This document shows, one piece after another, positions 1 to 8,873 of a stretch of DNA of 30,389 nucleotides. The stretch covers positions 1 through 30,389 of the forward strand of contig CAKVHZ010000014.1 in NCBI GenBank assembly GCA_934754445.1, written 5' to 3'. Source of the stretch: an uncultured Clostridia bacterium (GTDB taxonomy: Bacteria > Bacillota > Clostridia > Christensenellales > UBA1242). Under the pieces are notes generated by a model, which saw only the letters and a program-made list of their open reading frames with translations, was not told the DNA's origin and made no database searches. The translations under genes were made by a program, and so were the position numbers. The stretch's first letter is position 1. Every line of letters starts with the position of its first letter.

Positions 1-62
1 CTTTTAATTTCTATATTTAACTACTATTTTTTATTTTTTCTTTCTTATTTTTTATTTTAATA

Positions 63-479
63 TTATAAAAATGTTGCGACTAATATACCGCCAACAATTA
101 AACCCACTAAAATAACTATAAGTAAAACTAATGCCACCCAAGTAAGTGGTTTTCTATTTAAAGTAAATTGTCTAATTAAAGTTGATAAGGCAAGTGGAAG
201 ATAAATTAAAGCATAAATTCCAATTAGAACTCCCATTATAACTAAAATAATGCCTAATACTACTGCAAGTGAGTCAAAAAGTGATATCCCCCAAAAGATT
301 AGACCAAAACTAATAGCCGCTGTTAACAAAAATGCGATACTATAAATTATTGATTTTTTTGCCATAACAACACTAACTTTTTTTGCTTCTTCGTTACTTT
401 TTATTTCTTTATATAAAGTTCTATTGTCAACAATATCTCCAAATACTTTAAAGAATACTCCCCATAAACCATTTTTCAT
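63..479 (-). CDS. Hypothetical small membrane protein
   Basis: A 138-aa protein of unknown function. About 40 charged N-terminal residues precede three strongly hydrophobic stretches (roughly residues 42-68, 70-100 and 113-138), so it is probably an integral membrane protein with a cytoplasmic N-terminus. The start is set by a GGGGAG ribosome binding site (about 488-493) that lies inside the last codons of the upstream gene; one base separates that gene's stop from this ATG, so the two are probably translationally coupled. I recognise no family motif. The gene ends 62 bases from the window edge and no terminator is visible, so the transcript may continue. Confidence 0.75.
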   Translation of the reverse strand: MKNGLWGVFFKVFGDIVDNRTLYKEIKSNEEAKKVSVVMAKKSIIYSIAFLLTAAISFGLIFWGISLFDSLAVVLGIILVIMGVLIGIYALIYLPLALSTLIRQFTLNRKPLTWVALVLLIVILVGLIVGGILVATFL

Positions 480-480
480 T

Positions 481-1314
481 TTAAAATCTCCCCATAAAAT
501 TAGAATTACTTACTTTAATGCTTGATAAATTTTTATATTTTTTCACTGCATTATTTTGATTTAAAAAATCTTGCTGTTTTTCTTCGCTTAAATTATTAAA
601 CCATTCTTTTTCTCTTTTTCTTTCTTTTTTAATGAAAGTTAATAAAATTAAACACCAAACAAATATTACAAAACTCATTATAGTTATAAATATACCTAGC
701 CCACCTTTTACTAACCCCTCAATAATAAACAAAACTCCTATTATTAAAGTTAAAAACATTGAAATAATTAGCATGTTCATATATCTTGAAATTTCAAAAC
801 CTTTTGCCATTTCTTGCTTAGAAATTTTAGAAAAGGCAAAATTCTTTATAACACCTTTCACTAAACCCATTGTTATTCCTATAGGTAATAACAACAATAT
901 TACTATAACAACATATAGCCATGTTAAAGAAATTGCACCAAATGAAGTTAATCCTAAACTTTTTTCAAATAATTCTTTAGAATATACACTGCTTGTTCCC
1001 CTAATCATATCTATAAACATAGGGAAAACTCCAGATACTATATACATGATTATAAAACCTATAAAAAGAGCAATAGTAAAACCTAATAATGTGTAACCCG
1101 CTATTAAAAAAACTTTTCGAGTTTTTTCGGGTTTTTCTAGTTCATACTTTAGTGGTGGAATTGTTACGCCATACTGTAAACTTTTTTTCCTTGCCTTAAC
1201 TAGTTTTTTATACATATATTTAGAATAACTATTTTTTTCTATATTTAACAAAGGTTGTTTATCACTAGTTAAATCGTTGTTTATTTCGCTTTTATTGCTA
1301 TTTATTTCTTCCAT
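481..1314 (-). CDS. Hypothetical polytopic membrane protein
   Basis: A 277-aa protein, first gene of a two-gene operon. An Asn/Lys/Glu-rich soluble N-terminus of about 70 residues precedes four hydrophobic segments (about 72-97, 127-155, 180-200, 205-228) and a basic cytoplasmic tail with a KKERKREKEW cluster. Gene and product are supported by a good AAGGAG site before the ATG and a consensus promoter at 1335-1364. No family is recognised. Coupling with the next membrane protein suggests both act together in the membrane, which is inference only. The long open frame on the opposite strand is a shadow of this AT-rich gene. Confidence 0.8.
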   Translation of the reverse strand: MEEINSNKSEINNDLTSDKQPLLNIEKNSYSKYMYKKLVKARKKSLQYGVTIPPLKYELEKPEKTRKVFLIAGYTLLGFTIALFIGFIIMYIVSGVFPMFIDMIRGTSSVYSKELFEKSLGLTSFGAISLTWLYVVIVILLLLPIGITMGLVKGVIKNFAFSKISKQEMAKGFEISRYMNMLIISMFLTLIIGVLFIIEGLVKGGLGIFITIMSFVIFVWCLILLTFIKKERKREKEWFNNLSEEKQQDFLNQNNAVKKYKNLSSIKVSNSNFMGRF

Positions 1315-1334
1315 TTTACTCCTTTATTAGTTTA

Positions 1335-1364
1335 AGTATATTAAATAAAAAGTTTATATGTCAA
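1335..1364 (-). promoter_or_regulatory. Sigma-A type promoter of the 1314-63 operon
   Basis: On the minus strand TTGACA (1364-1359), an 18-bp spacer and TATACT (1340-1335) precede the ATG at 1314. The expected start of transcription is near 1328, giving a short leader of about 14 nt that contains AAGGAG. Confidence 0.7.
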
Positions 1365-1376
1365 ATAATTTTAAAC

Positions 1377-1413
1377 AAAAAGGCACCTTAATGTATATTA
1401 ATATGCCTTTTTT
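1377..1413 (-). terminator. Rho-independent terminator after the CYTH gene
   Basis: AAAAAGGCA (1377-1385) pairs with TGCCTTTTT (1404-1412) around an 18-nt AT-rich loop. The minus-strand transcript of the CYTH gene, ending at 1424, would run through the stem into a U-run. It separates that gene from the promoter of the next minus-strand operon. Confidence 0.65.
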
Positions 1414-1423
1414 AACCTTTTTA

Positions 1424-2167
1424 TTATTCTTTATCTTCATCTTCGTCGTCTTCATCTTCGTCTTCATCGTCTTTAACTTTCTTCATAAATCTATCATAAT
1501 TTAAAATTCGTTTAGCACTTTCAAACTTACTTTCATTATCGTTAATAAAATAAACTCGTTTATTAATTTCGTTAATAAAGTTGTTAAATTGAATTAAATT
1601 AAATTTATCTGGATAGTTTTGTAATATTATTTTTACTATATCATCATGTGCTTTAGTAAATTTTGCATCATAATCACATTTATCAAAGTTAACAACAATT
1701 TTAAGTTCTTCGTTGTTTTTTAATTCGTAAGTAGTTCTTTCCGTATAAATAACTAAATAGACTTTTAAATCACGCATTTTTCTAACCAAATCTATCTCTA
1801 AATTTCGTGCATAAATATCATTAATTTTAGTTGATAAAAATAGTAATGCTTGCCTATATGTTGTAACATCGGCATCTAATGGCATATCTAAATATGCTTC
1901 TCTCACTTTTTCTTGTTTTAAAGCATTTGAACTTATATATTTAATAGATAAAACTTGTTTGTCTTCAAACTTTCTAACTCTAACACTTGCCCTATTTTGC
2001 TCTAAAAATTTATCTTCCGTATCATAAAAATAGTCAGTATATTCCGTTTCAAAACTATTGTATAAAATATAGTTAGGCATACGAGAGATTATATCGTGAA
2101 TTCTATCAAATTGGTCTTTATCGGTTAAATAAAATTTTTCTTCCTCTAAATTTTGAACATTTCTCAT
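1424..2167 (-). CDS. CYTH (triphosphate tunnel) domain protein with acidic tail
   Basis: A 247-aa soluble protein resembling the CYTH superfamily, whose members bind or hydrolyse triphosphates and polyphosphate inside an eight-strand beta tunnel. Visible motifs are EEEKF near the N-terminus (the family's ExExK strand, apparently with its first Glu replaced by Leu7), YFYDTEDKFL (the usual YxDT strand), ASVRVRKF (paired arginines) and VLSIKYIS (K on the next strand). The C-terminus is a run of Asp/Glu, unusual in the family. A VTC-type polyphosphate polymerase domain is a less likely alternative. There is no Shine-Dalgarno sequence; a promoter places the transcription start at the ATG. It stands alone, divergent from rubrerythrin. 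Confidence 0.6.
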   Translation of the reverse strand: MRNVQNLEEEKFYLTDKDQFDRIHDIISRMPNYILYNSFETEYTDYFYDTEDKFLEQNRASVRVRKFEDKQVLSIKYISSNALKQEKVREAYLDMPLDADVTTYRQALLFLSTKINDIYARNLEIDLVRKMRDLKVYLVIYTERTTYELKNNEELKIVVNFDKCDYDAKFTKAHDDIVKIILQNYPDKFNLIQFNNFINEINKRVYFINDNESKFESAKRILNYDRFMKKVKDDEDEDEDDEDEDKE

Positions 2168-2173
2168 ACAAGT

Positions 2174-2202
2174 ATTTTAACTTAAAAACTATTTTTTTAC
2201 AA
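2174..2202 (-). promoter_or_regulatory. Leaderless promoter of the CYTH gene
   Basis: Minus strand: TTGTAA (2202-2197), 17-bp spacer, TAAAAT (2179-2174), then exactly 6 nt to the ATG at 2167. The usual -10 to +1 distance puts the transcription start on the A of the start codon. No Shine-Dalgarno sequence is present. Confidence 0.6.
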
Positions 2203-2258
2203 ATAAATTTGTATAAATTATTTATATTTGCAAAAAATTTACTTTAAAGGAGAAAAAT

Positions 2259-2900
2259 ATGAAAGTAAAATTTGAAAAAAGTGAAACTTATAAAAATTTA
2301 GCAAAAGGGTTTGCTGGAGAATGTCAAGCAGGGGCGAGATATCAATTTTTAAGTAAACAATGTTTAGCTGAAGGCTATAATTTTTTGTCTAACACCGTAA
2401 AAACACTAGCAAAAAACGAAATGGCCCACGCAAAAACATTCTTTGATGAAATTGTAAACAATAGTAGTAAGGTTGTTAAAAATATTGATATAGAAAGCGG
2501 TTATCCTTTTAAATACGGAGAATTAATAGACCATTTTAAATACACCATGGAAGACGAAGAAATGGAAGCAAACACAATATACCCAACTTATGCTGAAGTC
2601 GCACGAAAAGAAGGTTTTGAAAGCGTAGCTGAAATTTTTGACAATGTTGCAAGTGTAGAAAACTGCCATTATAATTTAACAAAACAAATTTATGAAGGAC
2701 TAAAAAATAATACCCTATACAGTTCTAAAACTTCAATAAAATGGAAATGCAGTAACTGTGGATACGAACACACTCAAAAAACGGCATGGAAAGTATGTGC
2801 TTTATGCTCTATGCCACAAGGTTACGTTGAAGTTCCATTTGAACTAGGAAAAATGTTAAAAGATTCAACTATGAGTGATATGGACACAAAAAACAAATAA
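2259..2900 (+). CDS. rbr: Rubrerythrin
   Basis: Non-haem di-iron peroxidase that reduces hydrogen peroxide in the cytoplasm of anaerobes, taking electrons through a C-terminal rubredoxin-like iron site. The ferritin-like domain (about 10-150) has the expected iron ligands: Glu21 in the first helix, ExxH at 54-57, then Glu118 in KEGF and the ExxH-type VENCH at 134-137. The rubredoxin-like domain has two CxxC pairs (Cys164/167 and Cys180/183). At 213 aa it is slightly longer than the usual 190, owing to a polar tail. A strong AAAGGAG site precedes the ATG and a terminator touches the stop. Monocistronic. Its presence suggests an anaerobe that meets oxygen occasionally. Confidence 0.95.
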   Translation: MKVKFEKSETYKNLAKGFAGECQAGARYQFLSKQCLAEGYNFLSNTVKTLAKNEMAHAKTFFDEIVNNSSKVVKNIDIESGYPFKYGELIDHFKYTMEDEEMEANTIYPTYAEVARKEGFESVAEIFDNVASVENCHYNLTKQIYEGLKNNTLYSSKTSIKWKCSNCGYEHTQKTAWKVCALCSMPQGYVEVPFELGKMLKDSTMSDMDTKNK

Positions 2901-2925
2901 AGATGACTAAAATCATCTTTTTTTT
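2899..2925 (+). terminator. Rho-independent terminator of rubrerythrin
   Basis: AAAGATGA (2899-2906) and TCATCTTT (2913-2920) form an 8-bp stem with a 6-nt loop followed by a T-run. The first stem bases overlap the stop codon. Confidence 0.85.
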
Positions 2926-2986
2926 AACTTAATAATAAAAGATTAATTATGTATTATAATTAGTTTTAATTTTTTAAAATTTGTAA

Positions 2987-2992
2987 TATAAT
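2987..2992 (+). promoter_or_regulatory. -10 box of a leaderless promoter
   Basis: A perfect TATAAT ends exactly 6 nt before the ATG at 2999, so transcription should start on the start codon. The -35 region is poor (TTTTAA at a 17-bp spacing). No Shine-Dalgarno sequence lies upstream of the gene. Confidence 0.55.
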
Positions 2993-2998
2993 AGTTTT

Positions 2999-3820
2999 AT
3001 GAAATTTAAAAAAATATTTTGCTTATTAATTTTATGCTCGCTGATTTTGTTTACAGGTTGTGCGAGTGTTGAATACGAACGAATTTTAAGTAGCGACGGC
3101 ACAATTTTAGATGCGGTTAGTGTTAAATTAGATGAAGAAAAAATAACTAGCGCTGGGTTTGATTTAGAAAGTGCTAAAAGTGGTGTAAAAAATAAAATGA
3201 ACAATTATTTGCTTCAAATTGTTAATGCCTTTCAAACTCGTAGTGACAATTTAACTTTAATTGATAAACTTGCCGTTATGAATAATATTTCCTATTCGGT
3301 TTTAGAACAAAACAACTATATTATTGCTAGCATTAAGTTTAAAAATTATAATGCTTTTAAATATTTTTATGGTTTACATTTAATTGAAGATACTGGCGAT
3401 GATAATACTAAAACAGTTGAAAACTTTTTAGTTAATAAATATATAACTACTGGTAAGACCATTTATTCTACTGCTGATGCACAATTAATTACTAACGATT
3501 TTTTAGCATATTTTGATAATAAGTTTACTTTAGATGACAGTAGTCTTAGTTATGTTTTTGGAACAAGTTCTGATAAGTTATATTCAGATGCAACAAATCA
3601 TTTCTCTTTAAACGGAATTAATTTCCATCAATGGATTATTGATGATGTTAATCAAGAAATAAATACTTACACTTTAAGAGCAAATCCTGTAAACTGGTAT
3701 TTATTAGCCCTAGGCTTAACCTTTGTTTTAATAGTTATTTTATTCATTATTAGTCTATTTTGTAAAAATAAAAACAAAACAAAACCGCAAAATATCGATG
3801 TAAAAAATGAAATAAATTAA
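2999..3820 (+). CDS. Lipoprotein with C-terminal membrane helix
   Basis: A 273-aa protein with a type II signal peptide: lysines, a hydrophobic core and the lipobox FTGC with the lipidated Cys at residue 21. A second hydrophobic segment (about 233-256) followed by a Lys/Asn-rich tail forms a C-terminal membrane anchor. The protein would be held at both ends with about 210 residues outside the membrane. The start of the mature part (Cys followed by a beta strand and a DG turn) and the architecture recall LppM-type lipoproteins, but I would not assign it firmly. The gene begins directly at a -10 box and appears leaderless. It converges on the small membrane gene after gyrA and shares its terminator. 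Confidence 0.75.
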   Translation: MKFKKIFCLLILCSLILFTGCASVEYERILSSDGTILDAVSVKLDEEKITSAGFDLESAKSGVKNKMNNYLLQIVNAFQTRSDNLTLIDKLAVMNNISYSVLEQNNYIIASIKFKNYNAFKYFYGLHLIEDTGDDNTKTVENFLVNKYITTGKTIYSTADAQLITNDFLAYFDNKFTLDDSSLSYVFGTSSDKLYSDATNHFSLNGINFHQWIIDDVNQEINTYTLRANPVNWYLLALGLTFVLIVILFIISLFCKNKNKTKPQNIDVKNEIN

Positions 3821-3890
3821 AAAAATTTAAACAAAACATACAAATTTTTAAATTTGTTTAGTGAAAGATAAAAAGTAAAAAATGAAAATA

Positions 3891-3917
3891 AAAAAGTGCC
3901 ATTAGGCACTTTTTTAC
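3891..3917. terminator. Bidirectional rho-independent terminator
   Basis: AAAAAGTGCC and GGCACTTTTTT flank a four-base loop (ATTA). The hairpin has an A-run on one side and a T-run on the other, so it can end both the plus-strand lipoprotein transcript (ending at 3820) and the minus-strand gyrase operon (ending at 3933). Confidence 0.85.
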
Positions 3918-3932
3918 ATAATAGTTTTTTAA

Positions 3933-4304
3933 CTATTTTGATTTTGAAAATAACTTAAATATTGCTGGAACATATATTGCAACAAATATTAATGTAAGTA
4001 TAATTAATGGTAAAAATACTGCAACAAAATTTATTTTTAAAAACATTAATGAACTAGCAACAACGACCATTGCTATAAAATAATAAACACTTAATGTTCT
4101 TATAGGTAAGCCATTAATTTCACCTTGTTTATTACTAGCATGAACTAAAATAAAACTTAAAAGCATAAACACAAAACCTGCCATTACAAAGCCGTAGCCT
4201 GCCCAAAAGTTTTGTGTAAAATTTTTTGTTAAACAAAATACTAAAACATTATATATTGCCATTAAACAAACTATGGCAACTGTTGATGTTAGAACTTTTT
4301 TCAT
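3933..4304 (-). CDS. Small membrane protein coupled to gyrA
   Basis: A 123-aa protein with four predicted membrane helices (about 6-27, 34-56, 72-90, 94-117) and a basic C-terminal end (KLFSKSK). The ATG overlaps the gyrA stop as TAATG, and an AAGGAG site lies in the last gyrA codons, so translation is probably coupled to gyrA. Function is unknown; I recognise no motif. It is the last gene before the shared terminator at 3891-3917. Whether the link to gyrase is functional or only a convenient position cannot be judged from this sequence. Confidence 0.8.
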   Translation of the reverse strand: MKKVLTSTVAIVCLMAIYNVLVFCLTKNFTQNFWAGYGFVMAGFVFMLLSFILVHASNKQGEINGLPIRTLSVYYFIAMVVVASSLMFLKINFVAVFLPLIILTLIFVAIYVPAIFKLFSKSK

Positions 4305-6910
4305 TATTCTTTATCTCCTTTATCTTCTTTATTCTCATCTAGATTCTTTTCGTTACTATTTTCGCTATCTATATTTGTTAAATTTTCTTGCTCAGCATAT
4401 TCTATTTGTTCTTTGTTTAAGTTCTCGACATTTTCGTTATCTATGTCTTCGTCTGTTTCTCTTTCGCTAGTTGTTACGCTAACAACATTTTCGTTATCAT
4501 GAAGTTTCATAAATCTAACACCTTGAGTATTTCTTCCAATAACTGAAATAGTATCTGCGTGCATTCTAATTAATGTTCCGTTATTAGTAACTAAAATTAT
4601 ATCTTCTTGTGGTAAAACTTGTTTTAAATTTACTAGTCGGCCTGTTTTATCATTAAAGATACCAGCCATTACACCTTTACCATTTCTACCTTGTGTTCTA
4701 TATTCAGTTTCGCTACTTCGTTTGCCGTAACCTTTGCTTGTTACTGTTAAAATGTCGTAGTTAGGTTTAATAACTATCATATCTACAATATAATCGTCAC
4801 TAGAAAGATTCATAGATTTTACACCCATAGCCGTTCTTCCCATAGGGCGAACATCATTTTCGTTAAATCTTATACATTTACCTAAACTTGAAGCACATAG
4901 AATATCACTATCTCCGCTAGAATATTCAACATTGATTAATTCATCATTTTCATTTAATTTGATTGCTATTTTACCAACTTTTCTTATGCTATCAAATTCT
5001 TTAACATCGGTCTTTTTAATCAAACCTTGTTTTGTAGCCATAATTAAGTTACCTTCGCCTTTATTTTCTTTAACTGGAATAGTTGCTGTAACTTTTTCGC
5101 CACTAGAAAGTTGAAGTAAATTAATTATTGCTCTACCTTTACTTGTCCTTCCTGCTTCTGGTATTTCATAACCTTTTATTCTATATACTCTACCTAAATT
5201 TGTAAAGAACATAATATCATCGTGAGTTGAAGATATAAAGATATTTTCAACATAGTCTTCTTCTTTTGTTTTATGACTATTTACTCCCTTTCCCCCACGA
5301 TTTTGACTCTTATATTCATCAACTGGAGTTCGTTTAATGTATCCACCATGAGTTAAACTTATAACGACATCTTCTTTTTCAATTAAATCGGCAATATCAA
5401 TGTCACTATAATCAAGAGTAATCTCTGTTTTTCTAGGGTTACCATATCTTGTTTTAATATCTAATAAATCAGTTTTAATAATATCTAAAACTCTATATTC
5501 ATGTGCTAAAATATCAATGTAGTCGGCAATTGCTTTTTCAAGTTCTGCTAGTTCATCTTTTATTTTTTGAACTTCAAGTCCTGTTAATCTTTGTAATCTC
5601 ATATCAAGTATTGCATTTGCTTGAATTTCGGTTAAACCAAAAGTGCTAACTAAACTTGCTGATGCCACATTTTTATCACTAGAAGCTTTAATAATTCTAA
5701 TAACTTCATCTATATTTGCTAAAGCTATAACTAAACCTTCTAATATATGTGCTCTTTCTTCTGCTCGCTTTTTGTCATAAATTGTCCTTCTTGTAATAAT
5801 TTCTTTTTGATGAGCAAGATAATACTCTAAAATTTCTTTTAAGTTGCATATTTTAGGAGCACCATCTACTATTGCTAAGAAAATAATTCCATTTGACACT
5901 TGAAGTTGAGTATGTTTAAATAAATAATTTAATATAACTTGTGGATTGTAATCTTTTTTAATGTCAATTACAATTCTCATACCATTACGGTCACTTTCAT
6001 CATTTAGGTTGCTAATACCTTCAATTTTTTTGTCTGTAACAAGTCCTGCAATTGTTTCGATTAATCTTGCCTTATTAACTTGATAAGGAAGTTCGGTTAC
6101 AATAATACGACTTTTACCGTTTGTATATTCTTCAATTTCAGTTCTCGCTCTTAAAACTATACCGCCACGACCTGTTTTATAAGCATGTCTTAATGCTGTT
6201 GTGCCCATAATTAATGCTTTAGTAGGATAATCTGGCGCAGGAATGTAATTCATCAAGTCGTCAATAGAAATCTCAGGGTCGTTAATTAAAGCGATTACGC
6301 CGTCAATTACTTCGCCTAAATTGTGAGGTGGAATATATGTTGCCATACCAACGGCAATACCATCACTACCATTAACTAAAATGTTAGGAAATCTACTTGG
6401 TAATACTACTGGCTCTTTTTCTTCGGCATCAAAGTTATCTTTAAAGTCTACTGTTTCTTTATCAATATCTCTTAGCATTTCGCCAGCAACTTTACTAAGT
6501 TTTGCTTCGGTATAACGGTATGCGGCAGCAGAGTCGCCGTCTACACTACCAAAGTTACCTTGACCATAAACTAAAGGTTCGTTAATAGTAAAATCTTGAG
6601 CGAGTCTTACTAATGCATCATAAACTGAACTATCTCCGTGTGGGTGATATTTACCTAAAACTTCACCGACAATCTTTGCACATTTTCTTGTAGGTTTATC
6701 ATAGGTTAATCCCATTTCTCCCATAGCATAAACTATTCTTCTTTGAACGGGTTTTAAACCATCACGAACATCTGGAATAGCACGAGAAATATTAACGGCT
6801 TTAGCATATTGCATAAAAGAAAATTTTAAGGTATCTTTTATTTCTATATTTTCTATTTTTGTTTTATCTTCTATTTTCAATAGTTCTTCACTGTAATCTA
6901 TTTTTTTCAT
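4304..6910 (-). CDS. gyrA: DNA gyrase subunit A
   Basis: DNA breakage-reunion subunit of DNA gyrase, which with GyrB introduces negative supercoils using ATP. At 868 aa it has the winged-helix and tower domain (QRRIVYAMGEMGL; HPHGDSSVYD at 89-98; catalytic Tyr133 in AAYRYTE) and a C-terminal beta-pinwheel. The QNRGGKG motif matches the GyrA box and separates it from ParC. The two positions linked to quinolone resistance carry the ordinary residues Ser94 and Asp98 (E. coli 83 and 87). The C-terminus is a 50-residue Glu/Asp/Asn-rich tail. It follows gyrB by 8 nt with an AGGAG site, and its stop overlaps the next ATG. Confidence 0.97.
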   Translation of the reverse strand: MKKIDYSEELLKIEDKTKIENIEIKDTLKFSFMQYAKAVNISRAIPDVRDGLKPVQRRIVYAMGEMGLTYDKPTRKCAKIVGEVLGKYHPHGDSSVYDALVRLAQDFTINEPLVYGQGNFGSVDGDSAAAYRYTEAKLSKVAGEMLRDIDKETVDFKDNFDAEEKEPVVLPSRFPNILVNGSDGIAVGMATYIPPHNLGEVIDGVIALINDPEISIDDLMNYIPAPDYPTKALIMGTTALRHAYKTGRGGIVLRARTEIEEYTNGKSRIIVTELPYQVNKARLIETIAGLVTDKKIEGISNLNDESDRNGMRIVIDIKKDYNPQVILNYLFKHTQLQVSNGIIFLAIVDGAPKICNLKEILEYYLAHQKEIITRRTIYDKKRAEERAHILEGLVIALANIDEVIRIIKASSDKNVASASLVSTFGLTEIQANAILDMRLQRLTGLEVQKIKDELAELEKAIADYIDILAHEYRVLDIIKTDLLDIKTRYGNPRKTEITLDYSDIDIADLIEKEDVVISLTHGGYIKRTPVDEYKSQNRGGKGVNSHKTKEEDYVENIFISSTHDDIMFFTNLGRVYRIKGYEIPEAGRTSKGRAIINLLQLSSGEKVTATIPVKENKGEGNLIMATKQGLIKKTDVKEFDSIRKVGKIAIKLNENDELINVEYSSGDSDILCASSLGKCIRFNENDVRPMGRTAMGVKSMNLSSDDYIVDMIVIKPNYDILTVTSKGYGKRSSETEYRTQGRNGKGVMAGIFNDKTGRLVNLKQVLPQEDIILVTNNGTLIRMHADTISVIGRNTQGVRFMKLHDNENVVSVTTSERETDEDIDNENVENLNKEQIEYAEQENLTNIDSENSNEKNLDENKEDKGDKE

Positions 6911-6918
6911 ACTTACTC

Positions 6919-8847
6919 CTAAATATCCAAATCGCTATCGTTTACTAGATTATTATTTTCTTCTATAAAGGCTCTTCTTAGTTCTGGTTCTTCGCCCATA
7001 AGTGTTGTAAATATTCTATCTGCTTCAACCGCATCTGCCATTTCTACTTTTTGTAGTGTTCTATGTTCTGGGCTCATAGTTGTTTCCCATAACTGTTCAG
7101 CACTCATTTCTCCTAAACCTTTATATCTTTGTTGTTGGAAACTTTTGTTTTCTAAAGTTTTAGTAAATTCGTTAAGTTCTTCATCAGTATAAAAATAATA
7201 TTCTTTTTTATTTTTTACAACTTTATATAGTGGTGGTTTTGCAATATATACATGTCCATTTTCTATTAATGGTCGCATAAATCTAAAGAAGAATGTTAAT
7301 AGTAAAATTCTTATATGAGCACCATCTACATCAGCATCTGTCATACAAATAATTTTGTTATATCTTAATTTACTTTCATCATAATTTTCATGAATACCAG
7401 CACCAAAGGCGGTAATCATACTTTTAATTTCTTCGTTAGATAAAATTCTACCGAGTCTTGCTTTTTCTACATTTAAAATTTTACCTCTAAGTGGCAATAT
7501 CGCTTGAAATCTTCTATCTCTACCGCTTTTAGCACTACCACCTGCCGAATCTCCTTCGACTAGATAAATTTCGCAGAATTTAGGGTCTTTTTCACTGCAA
7601 TCAGCAAGTTTTCCAGGAAGTGTAGTATTTTCTAACGCACCTTTTCTTCTTGTTTCTTCCCTTGCTCTTCTTGCTGCATCTCGTGCCTTTTGACTTGTTA
7701 CACATCTTAAAACTAGTTCTTTTGCTATGCTAGGATTTTCTTCTAAAAAGTCACCAAAACCTTGTTGCATTGCGTTTTCAACTATCGTTCGCATTTCGCT
7801 ATTACCTAGTTTTGTTTTTGTTTGACCTTCAAATTGTGGGTCAGTTAATTTAACACTAATAATTGCCGTTAAACCTTCCCTAACATCATCACCAGTTAAT
7901 TTGTCATCACCTTTTAAAATGCCTGCTTTTTTGCCATAATCGTTAATAATTTTTGTCAAACTATTTTTAAAACCAACTAAGTGTGTGCCACCTTCTTCAG
8001 TATTTATGTTGTTTGCATAAGCATAAATTGTTTCGTTATAGGTGTCGTTATATTGCATGGCAATTTCAACTTGATTTTTCGCAGTTGTTTTATTTATGTA
8101 TAATGGGCTAGCGAATAAGCATTCTTTATTCTTATTTAAGTAGTCTACAAATTCAATTATTCCGCCATTAAATTGAAAAACATCTTTTTTAACAGGTTCA
8201 ACTCTTTGGTCTTCAACACTTAAAATTAAACCTTTGTTTAAAAAAGCAATTTCTCTAAACCTATTTTTCATGGTTTCGTAGTTAAAATTAGTTGTTTCAA
8301 AAATTTCTGGGTCTGGTAAAAAGGTTATTGTGGTTCCTGTATAATTTACATCGCCAATAATTTTAAGTGGTTCTTGTGGAATGCCCCTTCGATATTCTTG
8401 ATAATAATGATGACCATTTTGATAAACATCAACTTGCAAGTAACTAGAAAGTGCGTTAACACAACTTAAACCAACGCCATGTAGTCCGCCACTAATTTTG
8501 TAACCTTCGCCACCAAATTTACCACCAGCATGAAGTTTTGTCAAAACAACTTCTACTGCACTTTTATGCTCTGTTCGGTGCATTCCTGTAGGTATTCCTC
8601 TACCATTATCACTAACTTTACACATACCATCTGGTGTAAAAACTACATCTATTCTATCGCAATAACCTGCTAAGGCTTCATCAATAGAGTTATCTACAAC
8701 TTCGGTAATTAAGTGATGTAGTCCTCTTTCATCAGTAGAACCGATATACATGCCTGGGCGTTTTCTAACTGGGTCTAAGCCTTCTAAAACTTGTATATCT
8801 TGTTCGTTGTAATGAGTACTTTTAATTAATTCGTTTTGCTCGTCCAT
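6919..8847 (-). CDS. gyrB: DNA gyrase subunit B
   Basis: ATPase subunit of DNA gyrase, 642 aa, the family's usual length in Bacillota. The GHKL ATPase has EVVDNSIDEALAG, DNGRGIP and GGLHGVGLSCVNALS. The TOPRIM domain has EIYLVEGDSAGGSA, the PLRGKILNVEKAR strand and the metal-binding TDADVDGAHI. The C-terminal QQRYKGLGEM region contacts GyrA. GyrB and ParE are hard to separate by eye; the directly following gyrA with a GyrA box makes gyrB the better call. An AAGGAG site lies before the ATG and a near-consensus promoter at 8874-8902. First gene of the gyrB-gyrA-membrane protein operon. Confidence 0.96.
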   Translation of the reverse strand: MDEQNELIKSTHYNEQDIQVLEGLDPVRKRPGMYIGSTDERGLHHLITEVVDNSIDEALAGYCDRIDVVFTPDGMCKVSDNGRGIPTGMHRTEHKSAVEVVLTKLHAGGKFGGEGYKISGGLHGVGLSCVNALSSYLQVDVYQNGHHYYQEYRRGIPQEPLKIIGDVNYTGTTITFLPDPEIFETTNFNYETMKNRFREIAFLNKGLILSVEDQRVEPVKKDVFQFNGGIIEFVDYLNKNKECLFASPLYINKTTAKNQVEIAMQYNDTYNETIYAYANNINTEEGGTHLVGFKNSLTKIINDYGKKAGILKGDDKLTGDDVREGLTAIISVKLTDPQFEGQTKTKLGNSEMRTIVENAMQQGFGDFLEENPSIAKELVLRCVTSQKARDAARRAREETRRKGALENTTLPGKLADCSEKDPKFCEIYLVEGDSAGGSAKSGRDRRFQAILPLRGKILNVEKARLGRILSNEEIKSMITAFGAGIHENYDESKLRYNKIICMTDADVDGAHIRILLLTFFFRFMRPLIENGHVYIAKPPLYKVVKNKKEYYFYTDEELNEFTKTLENKSFQQQRYKGLGEMSAEQLWETTMSPEHRTLQKVEMADAVEADRIFTTLMGEEPELRRAFIEENNNLVNDSDLDI

Positions 8848-8873
8848 AAAATCTCCTTATTATATATATTAAT

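Noticed and set aside
632..1096. 154-codon open frame on the plus strand
   Set aside because: It lies wholly opposite a membrane-protein gene that has promoter, ribosome site and operon context; Ile/Lys/Asn-rich antisense frames are expected from AT-rich helices.
3841..3856. Palindrome CAAATTTTTAAATTTG as a terminator or operator
   Set aside because: Almost pure A/T with a two-base loop and no T-run; such palindromes are expected by chance in this composition, and a good terminator lies 35 bp away.
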